This document shows, piece after piece, positions 1 to 7,203 of a stretch of DNA of 17,272 nt. The DNA is from CAYXWM01 sp964392115. GTDB taxonomy: Bacteria; Bacillota; Clostridia; Lachnospirales; WRBF01. Where the stretch lies: the NCBI GenBank assembly GCA_964392115.1, contig CAYMOU010000058.1:1-17272 (forward strand), given 5' to 3'. How positions within the stretch are numbered: the first letter of the stretch is position 1; the number at the start of each line of letters is the position of its first letter. The translations under genes and the position numbers were made by a program. The notes under the pieces were generated by a model. That model searched no databases. It was not told the origin of the DNA and was given only the letters and a program-made list of their open reading frames with translations.

Positions 1-166
1 TCATAACCGGTGAAATGTTCCGAAAAAATGTTATATACAGAAATTATTAACAGAAATTCATGAAAAAATCCCATAAATTTTTTGATTTCGTTTTATTGGC
101 AATCCGTGAGTAACAATATAATACATTTTAGGATATTTTAAAAGATTAATTTTTTGCTCAGAGTTG

Positions 167-201
167 TATAAAAATAACCCTCACCGTTTAAAGCAAGGGT
201 T
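167..201 (-). terminator. Probable intrinsic terminator downstream of the ABC ATPase gene
   Basis: Read on the minus strand, arms AACCCT and AGGGTT (plus positions 176-181 and 196-201) form a 6-bp stem with a 14-nt loop, followed by ATTTTTATA. It lies about 180 nt past the stop codon of the ABC ATPase gene. The long loop and the distance lower confidence. Confidence 0.45.
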
Positions 202-307
202 TGTTATTATATATAAACTTATAAATACTGTAAATACAGTTTGTTTTTATGTTTGTTTACTTTTATTGTTAGGTTTTGCTAAAGCATTAACAGCTTAAAA
301 CCCAATC

Positions 308-321
308 TAACAATTTTGTTA
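308..321. repeat. 14-nt palindrome TAACAATTTTGTTA
   Basis: This is a perfect inverted repeat (TAACAA-TT-TTGTTA). A near twin, TTACAATTTTGTAA, sits at 1634-1647 on the other side of the ABC ATPase gene, and the two differ only at one symmetric pair of positions. This could be a dimeric regulator site, but AT-rich DNA produces such palindromes by chance. Confidence 0.35.
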
Positions 322-379
322 CAAAGCCTTGCCGGTTAAAAATATAACAAAGCACACCGGTAACCACGGCATTCAAACT

Positions 380-1462
380 TTATTTTAAGCAGATGTTCTT
401 TTGTGATTCCCTGTCAAACAGACAGACTTTTTCGGGATTAATGGGAAGCTTAATCATTTCGCCTATGTTTGGTTTGAAATTCAAACGGGCACTGAAGTTG
501 TGTCCTTCGCAATGTAGGTGATGATAGATTGCGTCGTCTATAATTTCGGAAGCCAATACAGTTGCCGAAAGTGTAAAGTCTGACTCTTGGGTAAAATCTT
601 GAGGACGAATTGCCACAAGCACTTCTTTGTTTACGTATGAGGAAAGGTTTTTGGTCTTGCTTTCCGGCAATTCCAGCTTGCCGCTGCCAAATTCCAAGCA
701 ATAACCGGAGCCGGATTCTCTTACGTAAATTTCCATAACGTTTAATTCGGGTTTGCTCATAAAGCTTGCCACGAAAAGGTTAGCCGGGTTGTTTATCAGT
801 ACTTCCGGGGTATCTGTTTGTTGGATAATGCCGTCATTCATTACAACTATTTTTGTTGCCAGTCTGATGGCCTCTGCCGGGTCTTGGGTAACGTATACAA
901 AGGCAGAATTTAATTCCTTGTGCAGTCTCATTATTTCTTCTCTTACTTCTTTACGGGCTTGGGGTTCCAGGTTACGCAAGGGGTCGTCCATCAGATAGGC
1001 CTTGGGCTCTCTTACTATGGCTCTGCCCAAGTTAATAAGGGATTTTTGCTTTTCGGTGAGATTATCGGGCTTTTGATCCAGAATATTTTCCATCTGTAAT
1101 ACGGCAGCCGCACGACGAACTCTCGGTTCTATTTCCGTTCTGGGTATGTTGTGCAATTTTAAACCGAAGGCTAAGTTGTCAAACACGTTTAATAAGGGAT
1201 ACAGGGCATTATTTCTTAAAACCAATGCTATGTTACGTTCGGTGGGCGGCAGATGATTGGCTTGCTTGTCATCTATGTATAATTCACCCGAGGATATATC
1301 CTCCAGACCTGCAATCATCCTTAAAACCGTGGTTTTTCCGCAACCCTCCGGGCCTACAAACGCCACAAAGTCACTTTGCTCTATAGTTAAGTTCATTTCC
1401 TGAACCGCAACAAAACCATTGGAAAACACTCTTTTAATGTCTTTAAGCCTTAGTATCGCCAT
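380..1462 (-). CDS. Orphan MalK/UgpC-type ABC ATPase with degenerate catalytic motifs
   Basis: A 360-residue ATP-binding subunit of the sugar-importer (MalK/MsmK/UgpC) type: an ABC domain (about 1-235) followed by an OB-fold/TOBE regulatory region (about 245-355, with VAIRPQDF). The start is the ATG at 1462, seven bases after AAAGGAGG; a longer frame to 1489 has no such site. Walker A is sound (GPEGCGKTT, 37-45). Nearly every other catalytic element is altered: the Q-loop Gln is Arg83, LSGGQ is LTEKQ (135-139), the Walker B LLDEP is LMDDP with Asp160 at the catalytic Glu, the D-loop is NLEP (164-167), and the switch His is Gln193. The surrounding sequence (LPPTERNIA, LGRAIVREP, VYVTQD) keeps family character and the frame is intact, so this is not a random pseudogene. 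It may bind ATP but hydrolyse poorly, acting as a heterodimer partner or regulator. No permease or binding protein is nearby. Confidence 0.85.
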   Translation of the reverse strand: MAILRLKDIKRVFSNGFVAVQEMNLTIEQSDFVAFVGPEGCGKTTVLRMIAGLEDISSGELYIDDKQANHLPPTERNIALVLRNNALYPLLNVFDNLAFGLKLHNIPRTEIEPRVRRAAAVLQMENILDQKPDNLTEKQKSLINLGRAIVREPKAYLMDDPLRNLEPQARKEVREEIMRLHKELNSAFVYVTQDPAEAIRLATKIVVMNDGIIQQTDTPEVLINNPANLFVASFMSKPELNVMEIYVRESGSGYCLEFGSGKLELPESKTKNLSSYVNKEVLVAIRPQDFTQESDFTLSATVLASEIIDDAIYHHLHCEGHNFSARLNFKPNIGEMIKLPINPEKVCLFDRESQKNICLK

Positions 1463-1474
1463 TATTATCCTCCT

Positions 1475-1486
1475 TTTACCGGTAAA
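1475..1486. promoter_or_regulatory. Candidate operator TTTACCGGTAAA
   Basis: A perfect 12-nt palindrome with a central CCGG abuts the ribosome binding site of the ABC ATPase gene, ending 13 nt before its ATG. LacI-family sugar regulators commonly bind palindromes with a central CG step, which would fit a sugar-type ATPase. No regulator gene lies in the window, so the assignment is inference. Confidence 0.35.
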
Positions 1487-1633
1487 CACAGATGCCGAAG
1501 ATTTTGTCTGTAAATTTGTCTTGACAAAAAATATCTATCCGTTAAATCCGGCTGATACAGCACATTATTCAATAAAATTAAGCATACACAATAATTATGA
1601 AATGTGCTATTGATTAAATTAACAAAAAGAATA

Positions 1634-1647
1634 TTACAATTTTGTAA
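1634..1647. repeat. 14-nt palindrome TTACAATTTTGTAA
   Basis: A perfect inverted repeat (TTACAA-TT-TTGTAA) about 170 nt upstream of the ABC ATPase start, nearly identical to the palindrome at 308-321 downstream of that gene. It may be an operator or chance in AT-rich DNA. Confidence 0.35.
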
Positions 1648-1821
1648 CAGTTGTATAATTATTACATCTAATCAAAAATTATAGGTTATGCTAAATAATT
1701 TCTCCATGGGTCAAGTTGAATTATGTTATTGTATGATACCGGAAAAAACGCTGTAACCGGTGGGTTTGTTGTCCTGTAAAATACCGATTTGCTCTGTACA
1801 AACAAATAAAATAATTTACCA

Positions 1822-1871
1822 AAAAAATAAAAACGAAGAAAATTTATGTATAAACACAACAATTTTCTTCG
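1822..1871 (-). terminator. Possible terminator for the wecG-yitT transcript
   Basis: Perfect 11-bp arms (CGAAGAAAATT at 1834-1844, its complement at 1861-1871) enclose a 16-nt loop. On the minus strand the hairpin is followed by TTTTTATTTTTTT (complement of about 1822-1833). It lies some 330 nt past the yitT stop, with no clearer terminator in between. The stem is AT-rich and the loop long. Confidence 0.4.
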
Positions 1872-2197
1872 CAAGTTATACATTCGGCTTAGTTATATAA
1901 CCTAAAAAGACTATATAAATGGGTTTTACAGGATTTGCATTTGTGCAATGTAAATAAGTTTTTTGTGAATTTTACCTTGTTAGAGTTCATTTTTATTATA
2001 ATTTTCCGGTAATTTAAAGCAAATCAATAAATTTAGTGCGGCACATTTTTACAGTTGCTGGTTGTATGATAACTTTATAACATAAATAACAGCTGTTCAA
2101 CAGGCAATCCACTGTGCAAATTAACGAACAAACAAGGGCGTTGTGTACGTTAAAACCTATATTTGTTGTTTATTTTGCACAATTCGGCAATTTTCGA

Positions 2198-3067
2198 TTA
2201 GGATATGGGCTGAAAGCCTTCTCCCAATACTTCCCTAACGTCTGCCACGATAACAAAGGCTCGAGGATCTATATCGTAAACCACATTTTTAACCAATACC
2301 AATTCTTTTTTGGAGACCACGCAAAGCAACATATTTTTAGCTTGGTTGGTGTACATACCTACAGCATTTATGCCTGTTACTCCACGGTGTAGAGTTTCCA
2401 TAACCTTTGTGGAAATAGCGGTAGGTTGTTCCGAAATAATAAAGGCCGCCTTTGCAAAGGAAAGACCCTCCAGAATGGCGTCTATCATTTTTGTGGCTAT
2501 AAAAACGGCTATAATGGCATACATAGCCTTTTGGTGACCGAACACAAACAGACCCAAACCTATGATTACAGCATCTATAAAGAACAGAATTTTCGAGACT
2601 GAAATATGCTTGTGATAATCTTGAATAAGGTTAGCCAAAAGATCGGTGCCGCCGGTGGTAGACATACTTTTAAACACCAAACCCAAACCCAAACCAGCTA
2701 AAGCACCGCCAAAAACCGCCGTAAGGGTTAAATCCCGTAAGGGTAAGGGTGTAATATATTCCGTCAGCAAAAGCCAAACGGTATACATTATGGTTGCAAA
2801 TAAGGTCTTTGATAGCATTTTTGCACCTTTAAGCTTGAGAGCCACCAAAAACAGCGGAACATTCAAAACAAGGTTGGTGACCCAGATGGGTACAGACAAA
2901 CCCCAGTTCTGCGACACCCTTTGAATGACAATAGACAGACCGGTAAATCCGCCTGTAACCAAATCCGCCGGTGAATAAAACAGCCCGGCGGCCACGGCCA
3001 TTATTAAAGTTCCTGCGGCTATGGTCAGGTAGTCTATAATTAATTTATTTTTAATGCTTGTTTTCAT
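2198..3067 (-). CDS. YitT-family membrane protein (DUF161/DUF2179)
   Basis: A 289-residue integral membrane protein of the YitT/YqfU/YpjC family, whose biochemical role is not established. The N-terminal two-thirds holds about six hydrophobic helices (near 13-31, 61-80, 88-105, 117-135, 159-177, 179-197) with the family's typical N-terminal AAGLFYSPADLVTGGFTG (26-43) and STTGGTDLLA (136-145). The last 85 residues form the cytosolic DUF2179 domain, with HRGVTGINAVGMYTNQ at 227-242. The length matches the family. The ATG is preceded by AGAGGAGAT at good spacing. It lies 83 nt downstream of wecG on the same strand and is probably co-transcribed with it, though YitT genes occur in many contexts, so this says little about function. 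Part of the spacer (3112-3125) shares 14 bases with the repeat at 11375-11445. Confidence 0.9.
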   Translation of the reverse strand: MKTSIKNKLIIDYLTIAAGTLIMAVAAGLFYSPADLVTGGFTGLSIVIQRVSQNWGLSVPIWVTNLVLNVPLFLVALKLKGAKMLSKTLFATIMYTVWLLLTEYITPLPLRDLTLTAVFGGALAGLGLGLVFKSMSTTGGTDLLANLIQDYHKHISVSKILFFIDAVIIGLGLFVFGHQKAMYAIIAVFIATKMIDAILEGLSFAKAAFIISEQPTAISTKVMETLHRGVTGINAVGMYTNQAKNMLLCVVSKKELVLVKNVVYDIDPRAFVIVADVREVLGEGFQPIS

Positions 3068-3150
3068 GCTATCTCCTCTTGAGTAAAGTTCGGGTAGGAA
3101 GGTTAAAAGCTAAGACTTTATCATTAAAAAGCAATCAGCTTTAATAAAGC

Positions 3151-3867
3151 TTATTTGTTTCCCGAAAACATTACTTTTAAAATAAAAAGGGGTAGGCACA
3201 TCATTCTGCCTATGCGTGAGGGTTGTTTTAAAAGCCTGTAAAACCATTCCAACCCCATTTTTTGCATGAACACCGGGGCACGTTTTACGGTTTTTGCAAG
3301 TACGTCCAAGCTGCCGCCTATGCCCATACTGACCTTTACGGGCAGTTCGTCCTTGTGTTGATATATCCATTTTTCCTGTCCGGGAAAGCCCAAACCTACT
3401 AACAGTATGTCAGGGTTTTTGGATTTTATGTCATCAAGAATTAGTTTTTCATCTTCTGCGTTAAAATATCCGTGGTGATAGCCCACAACGGTGATATTTT
3501 TAAAATCGGCTTCGATATTTGCCTTTGCCGCCTCGCAGACCCCGGGCTTTGCTCCCAGTAAATACACGGTGCTTGCCTTTACGGTTTTAAACAGGTCGAA
3601 TATTAAGTCACAGCCGGGTACTCTTTCCGGCAAAACAGGTGGTCGCATTTTAGAGGCTATAACCACGCCTATGCCGTCCGCCACCACTAAATCTCCGGAG
3701 GCTAGAATTTTGGCAAATTCCTTGTCTTTTTGGGCAAGCATGACCATTTCCGGGTTAGGCGTAAAAACTGTTTTATGACCGGACTTCGAGCAGTAGTCTA
3801 TTAGTTTTACCAAGGCTTGACGGCGTGTTACTATATCGAAGGGTACATTTAAAATTTGGGTTCTCAT
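3151..3867 (-). CDS. WecG/TagA/CpsF family glycosyltransferase (GT26)
   Basis: A 238-residue GT26 enzyme. Family members transfer N-acetylmannosamine (TagA/TarA) or a related sugar from a UDP donor to an undecaprenyl-linked GlcNAc at the inner membrane, the committed step of wall teichoic acid linkage-unit synthesis. The family motifs are all visible: TPNPEMV (36-42, including the conserved Thr36), ADGIGVV (63-69, with the proposed catalytic-base Asp64), RVPGCDL (82-88), GFPGQEKW (160-167), GIGGSLDVL (182-190) and KRAPVFMQKMGLEWFYRL (195-212). The basic, hydrophobic C-terminal tail (about 205-235) is the segment that associates with membrane in this family. The start is an ATG with AAGGAG six to seven bases upstream. 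It is the first gene of a likely operon with yitT and diverges from an LtaS-like gene, consistent with surface-polymer assembly. The donor sugar cannot be read from sequence. Confidence 0.92.
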   Translation of the reverse strand: MRTQILNVPFDIVTRRQALVKLIDYCSKSGHKTVFTPNPEMVMLAQKDKEFAKILASGDLVVADGIGVVIASKMRPPVLPERVPGCDLIFDLFKTVKASTVYLLGAKPGVCEAAKANIEADFKNITVVGYHHGYFNAEDEKLILDDIKSKNPDILLVGLGFPGQEKWIYQHKDELPVKVSMGIGGSLDVLAKTVKRAPVFMQKMGLEWFYRLLKQPSRIGRMMCLPLFILKVMFSGNK

Positions 3868-3889
3868 GGGTTGCTCCTTGTCTTATCTT

Positions 3890-3916
3890 GTGTAAATAAT
3901 ACGAATTATTTTACAC
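3890..3916. promoter_or_regulatory. Palindrome between divergent wall-polymer genes
   Basis: GTGTAAATAAT (3890-3900) and ATTATTTTACAC (3905-3916) are inverted copies around a 4-nt centre, with a single extra base in one arm. The site lies 23 nt upstream of the wecG start and just upstream of the rightward -35 box at 3921, so a bound protein could affect both directions. On the wecG transcript it could alternatively form a hairpin near the ribosome binding site. Confidence 0.45.
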
Positions 3917-3920
3917 TTAT

Positions 3921-3948
3921 TTTACATATATCAAGAAAATTTTATAAT
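3921..3948 (+). promoter_or_regulatory. Sigma-A-type promoter for the LtaS-like gene
   Basis: TTTACA (3921-3926) and TATAAT (3943-3948) are separated by 16 nt and face the LtaS-like gene. Initiation near 3955 would give a leader of about 190 nt containing three hairpins (3989-4124). Confidence 0.6.
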
Positions 3949-3988
3949 ATCTTTACAATTATTGCTTCCGGGTGTAAGATGAGAGTTA

Positions 3989-4124
3989 ATCCTTTTTAAA
4001 AATCATTTTTAAGGATAATTACAAAAATTATGACATCACGTAATTTGCCTTTAGGGGTTTTCAACCAAAGGCAATAATACCAAGCCTTATGACCGTATAC
4101 CGGCATAATTTAAAGGATTGGTAT
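3989..4124 (+). promoter_or_regulatory. Structured 5' leader with three successive hairpins
   Basis: Hairpin 1 (3989-4016) has ATCCTT/AAGGAT ends enclosing AAAA/TTTT arms. Hairpin 2 (4046-4073) pairs TGCCTTT with AAAGGCA and has an inner GGTT/AACC. Hairpin 3 (4077-4124) pairs ATACCAA with TTGGTAT, then CC/GG, TTATG/CATAA and CCG/CGG around a TATAC loop, and ends seven bases before the GGAG ribosome binding site. No T-tract follows any stem, so none is an intrinsic terminator. I do not recognise a known riboswitch class. Confidence 0.45.
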
Positions 4125-4143
4125 AGCAAAGGAGAAGAAAATA

Positions 4144-5946
4144 TTGCTGAAAAGTATATTAAACCGGCGATGGGTGTTTTCGTTAAGGACAAGCCTGTTG
4201 ATTATTTTGGGTGCATCCGTCCTTTTGACGTTTGCATTGCTTCAAATTCAACCCATCGGGATTAAAGACGTATGGTCCGCCTTGGAAAAAAGCGGCGGCA
4301 TGGTTTTTTTGTTAAATCATCTTCCCATTCTGTTATGCATGGTTTTGATGTTTTTTTTATGTGGCAACACGGTAATTGCGGTTTACAGCGTAAGCTTTAT
4401 TGTTACAGCAATGTCGCTGGTTAACCGCTTCAAGCTGTTATTCAGGCGTAATCCCTTCTTCCCCTGGGACCTTTCCCTGGGCGGTGAGGTAATGGAGATT
4501 TCCAAAAGCTTTAACAGCTCCTTGTTTATTTTGGTGGGAGCTTTTGTTTTGGTATTCGCCCTGTCTTTTTTTGTGTTATTCCGAATGATAAAGAATAAAA
4601 AGCCGAATGTCAAATTAAGAATTTCCGGCTTTATTGCAACTTTTATCGTAATTTTACTTGTTAATGCTACATTGTTTACAAATACAGGTATATATAATAG
4701 TATATATGTGAACGGAAACATTTACAATCCCGAAGATAGGTATAATTCCAAGGGATTTTTATACAGCTTTATATACGATTTTAACAAAAACAAAATAGAA
4801 AAACCGGAGGGTTACAATAAGGCGGAGTTTACCGGCATGGTCTCCGGGCAAGCCGAAAGCCTTACAAAACCCAACGTTGTTATTATTTTAAGCGAAGCCT
4901 TCAGCGAAATACCTTTGCGAGACGATTTTGACTTTACCGGCTACACCGACCCTTTACAAAATTATAGGCGTTTATTACCGGATTCCATACGTGGCACCAT
5001 GATTTCACCGGGTTTCGGCGGCGGTACGGCAGACACAGAATTTGACATACTTACCGGCTTAAGCACCAGAGATTTTCGTGGTATGCCCTACACCTTTATG
5101 TTGATTACAAAGCCCTTTGCTTCTATAGTTTCTGTATTAAATTCCTTGGGTTACGCCAACGTTGCCATACATCCCGGCATGGGTTGGTTTTATAATCGAC
5201 AAAATGTTTATGAATATTTAGGATTTAGCCGATTTATAACACAGGATGATTTTAACCCCGATGACCGCAAAAGAGAATACATGAGCGAAACAGCCACCTT
5301 TGACCGCTTAATAGGCGAATTTGACAACCATATTAAATCCAATCCGGATACGCCGTTTTTGGCATACTGTGCCACAATCCAAAACCACGGCCCTTACACA
5401 GATAAATACGAAGCCAAGCAAAACTTTAACACTACGCTGCCCTTAAAAGAAAGCGACATCTTGGATATAAGCAATTATTTTGTAGGTCTTGCCGATGCTG
5501 ACAGAGAACTGGGACGACTGACTGATTATTTGGACGAACTTTCCCAACCTACCGTTCTGCTGTACTACGGCGACCATAAGCCCTATTTCAGCCCGTCTGC
5601 CTATGAAGCCCTAACCGCAAATGTAGACGACCAACTTACAAAACTGCATACCAATCCTTATATTATTTGGCAAAACAAAGCCGCCAAAGATACCATGCAC
5701 GTAAAATTTAACCCGGAAACAACAATTTCCGATTTCTACGTGGGCGCCGCTCTGCTGGAAATGATGGGCTTTGAAAAAATCGACCCTTTCTTCGAAAATC
5801 TATGTAAAATGAGAGAAGAATACCCGGTTATTTTGGAAAACAACGTTGTAGACAAAGAAAAAACTACCCTCGACCAATTCCCGGATATTATCAAGCAGTA
5901 CCAACGCTGGGAATATTTCAGAATATTTGACCAAGAAATGCCCTAG
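4144..5946 (+). CDS. LtaS-like phosphoglycerol transferase (sulfatase/alkaline phosphatase superfamily)
   Basis: A 600-residue membrane enzyme resembling lipoteichoic acid synthase and related phosphoglycerol transferases, which move glycerol phosphate from phosphatidylglycerol onto a surface glycolipid or polymer outside the membrane. About five N-terminal helices (near 16-34, 55-73, 75-93, 126-146, 160-178) precede an extracellular catalytic domain (about 240-540). LtaS-equivalent residues are present: Glu251 in IILSEAF, nucleophile Thr295 in FGGGTADTEFD, His415 in QNHGPY, and Asp477-His478 in YYGDHKP. The start is a TTG at 4144, nine bases after GGAG; no ATG or GTG with better spacing is near. 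The divergent wecG gene supports a role in teichoic-acid-type polymers. The substrate is uncertain, because sequences like this also modify other glycans. No terminator follows before the GGDEF gene, so read-through is possible. Confidence 0.88.
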   Translation: MLKSILNRRWVFSLRTSLLIILGASVLLTFALLQIQPIGIKDVWSALEKSGGMVFLLNHLPILLCMVLMFFLCGNTVIAVYSVSFIVTAMSLVNRFKLLFRRNPFFPWDLSLGGEVMEISKSFNSSLFILVGAFVLVFALSFFVLFRMIKNKKPNVKLRISGFIATFIVILLVNATLFTNTGIYNSIYVNGNIYNPEDRYNSKGFLYSFIYDFNKNKIEKPEGYNKAEFTGMVSGQAESLTKPNVVIILSEAFSEIPLRDDFDFTGYTDPLQNYRRLLPDSIRGTMISPGFGGGTADTEFDILTGLSTRDFRGMPYTFMLITKPFASIVSVLNSLGYANVAIHPGMGWFYNRQNVYEYLGFSRFITQDDFNPDDRKREYMSETATFDRLIGEFDNHIKSNPDTPFLAYCATIQNHGPYTDKYEAKQNFNTTLPLKESDILDISNYFVGLADADRELGRLTDYLDELSQPTVLLYYGDHKPYFSPSAYEALTANVDDQLTKLHTNPYIIWQNKAAKDTMHVKFNPETTISDFYVGAALLEMMGFEKIDPFFENLCKMREEYPVILENNVVDKEKTTLDQFPDIIKQYQRWEYFRIFDQEMP

Positions 5947-5971
5947 ATTTCTTTAGCATATAATTTATATT

Positions 5972-6042
5972 AAAGTATTGTTGAAGGAGGTATGAGGGAA
6001 ACCTTTTCTTCAGATAAAGTTTCCCTCAAGGTCTGTCTTTTC
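5972..6042 (+). repeat. Dispersed hairpin repeat, copy C
   Basis: Begins AAAGTATTGTTGAAGGAGG and ends with AAGGTCTGTCTTTT. It contains perfect 9-bp arms GAGGGAAAC (5994-6002) and GTTTCCCTC (6019-6027). It aligns along its length with copies at 9921-9992 and 11375-11445. The copy holds an in-frame ATG (5992) that would extend the following GGDEF gene by 28 residues, but GGAGG lies only one base before it. Confidence 0.75.
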
Positions 6043-6075
6043 CGGCTCTCATGCCATATGGAGGTGAACTCACCG

Positions 6076-7203
6076 ATGACGTTTCCTAACGATATTACTG
6101 AAAAAAAATTCCGAGAAACAAGGATTAAATCCGACTTAACAGCCATACGCTCCACCATTATTATTTTGGCAACAGTTTATACATTCTTGATTTTTTTTGA
6201 CTCGGTGCTGTTCCCTCAAACTTATATTCAAGTCTCTTGGATACGCATATGGCTGTTTTTGCCTATATCTATTGCCTTCCTGTGCGCTACATACACAAAG
6301 GAATACCTAAAACATTATGTGTTGGTAAACACGGGTTATTTTGTCATTATGCTTTGCTCTCACGCCCTGTTCAGCGCCATTGTTCAGCGGACGGAATACG
6401 GCTACAGTTATATTTTGCTCACCTACGTAACCAACTTTATATTTGCATATCCTGTATTTGCCATAGGCTCTCTGAATAATTTAATAATCTTGGGCACCGG
6501 TATTTTGCTTAATATGTACGTGGATTTATTCGTGCAAAAGGTTGCGGAAAACAACAACATACTTGTGCTTATAGCCGAAACCGTAATTATGATAAGCTTT
6601 TGGGCCATAGGCTACTTTGTGGGTAATGTTATAGAAAAAAACCGCCGCAGCGTGTTTATGCTAAACGAGGAATTGGAGTTTCGCAACTCTCAACTTTCCC
6701 AAATAATAGAACATGACTGGTTGACAAACATTTATAACCGCCGTGCCTTTGACGAAAAGCTTAAAAATATAATCGCCCAAGCTTTGGAGGACAAAGACTC
6801 CTTTGCAATGATAATGATAGATATAGACTATTTTAAGGGCTATAACGACCTTTACGGCCATCTTGAAGGCGATGAATGCCTTAAACGTATATCCAACATA
6901 ATTTCTCACAGTGTACGCTCCGACGACATAGTAGCACGTTACGGCGGCGAGGAGTTTGCCGTAATAGTAAACCGGGTAAAAAGCCGAACGGATTTGGAGA
7001 AGGTCTGCCTACATATTTTAAGCAATATCACAAACGCCGAAATACCCCACCCGGGCAGCCCTTTGAATATAGTAACCATATCTATGGGAGCAAATTTTAT
7101 TCTGCCTGTGCCCACTACCTGTCCCGAGGATGTGATTAATTTGGCCGATAAGGCGCTGTACAGCTCTAAAAAGCAGGGAAAAAATAAATATACGGTAGTG
7201 TAA
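6076..7203 (+). CDS. Membrane-bound GGDEF diguanylate cyclase
   Basis: A 375-residue protein predicted to make cyclic di-GMP from two GTP. The N-terminal half has about six transmembrane helices (between 25 and 185), possibly a membrane sensor of no class I recognise. A linker leads to a GGDEF domain (about 205-375). The domain opens with DWLTNIYNRRAF (214-225), has the metal-binding IDIDYFK (248-254) and an intact GGEEF (290-294). RSDD at 281-284 sits five residues before GGEEF, matching the RxxD inhibitory I-site for product feedback. The start is the ATG at 6076, nine bases after GGAGGTG; the longer frame from 5992 reads through repeat copy C and is unlikely. The gene follows the LtaS-like gene on the same strand and ends in a strong terminator. 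A likely opposing HD-GYP protein is encoded about 1.3 kb further on. Confidence 0.92.
   Translation: MTFPNDITEKKFRETRIKSDLTAIRSTIIILATVYTFLIFFDSVLFPQTYIQVSWIRIWLFLPISIAFLCATYTKEYLKHYVLVNTGYFVIMLCSHALFSAIVQRTEYGYSYILLTYVTNFIFAYPVFAIGSLNNLIILGTGILLNMYVDLFVQKVAENNNILVLIAETVIMISFWAIGYFVGNVIEKNRRSVFMLNEELEFRNSQLSQIIEHDWLTNIYNRRAFDEKLKNIIAQALEDKDSFAMIMIDIDYFKGYNDLYGHLEGDECLKRISNIISHSVRSDDIVARYGGEEFAVIVNRVKSRTDLEKVCLHILSNITNAEIPHPGSPLNIVTISMGANFILPVPTTCPEDVINLADKALYSSKKQGKNKYTVV

Larger units (their letters stand above)
1..379. other. Intergenic region at left edge, no gene seen
   Basis: No credible coding sequence is visible; stops are frequent in all frames and no start codon has a good ribosome binding site. 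The stretch is AT-rich and lies downstream of the minus-strand ABC ATPase gene. It contains one terminator-like inverted repeat (167-201) and a 14-nt perfect inverted repeat, TAACAATTTTGTTA (308-321), each listed separately. The extreme left end may belong to the flank of a gene outside the window. Confidence 0.6.
1463..2197. other. 735-nt AT-rich intergenic region, no credible gene
   Basis: This spacer lies between the ABC ATPase start and the end of yitT, both minus strand. It carries several short inverted repeats: TTTACCGGTAAA (1475-1486), TTTGTCTTGACAAA (1515-1528), 8-bp arms AGCACATT/AATGTGCT (about 1559-1609), TTACAATTTTGTAA (1634-1647), 11-bp arms at 1834-1871, and TGTGCAAA/TTTGCACA (about 2113-2181). 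A 65-codon minus frame at 1686-1883 lacks a ribosome binding site and runs through the 1834-1871 hairpin, so I do not call it. A promoter for the ATPase presumably lies here but no consensus pair stands out. Confidence 0.6.

Noticed and set aside
380..1462. The idea that the ABC ATPase is a decayed pseudogene
   Set aside because: The frame is full length with a strong ribosome binding site and preserved TOBE region; the changes are concentrated at catalytic motifs and not spread as random damage.
1686..1883. A 65-codon minus-strand open frame in the long spacer
   Set aside because: No ribosome binding site, composition typical of AT-rich spacer, and it runs through the hairpin at 1834-1871.
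2319..2327. ACGCAAAGC, resembling the core of the cyclic-di-GMP (GEMM) riboswitch
   Set aside because: It lies inside the yitT coding region on the opposite strand, without the flanking stems or a downstream gene.
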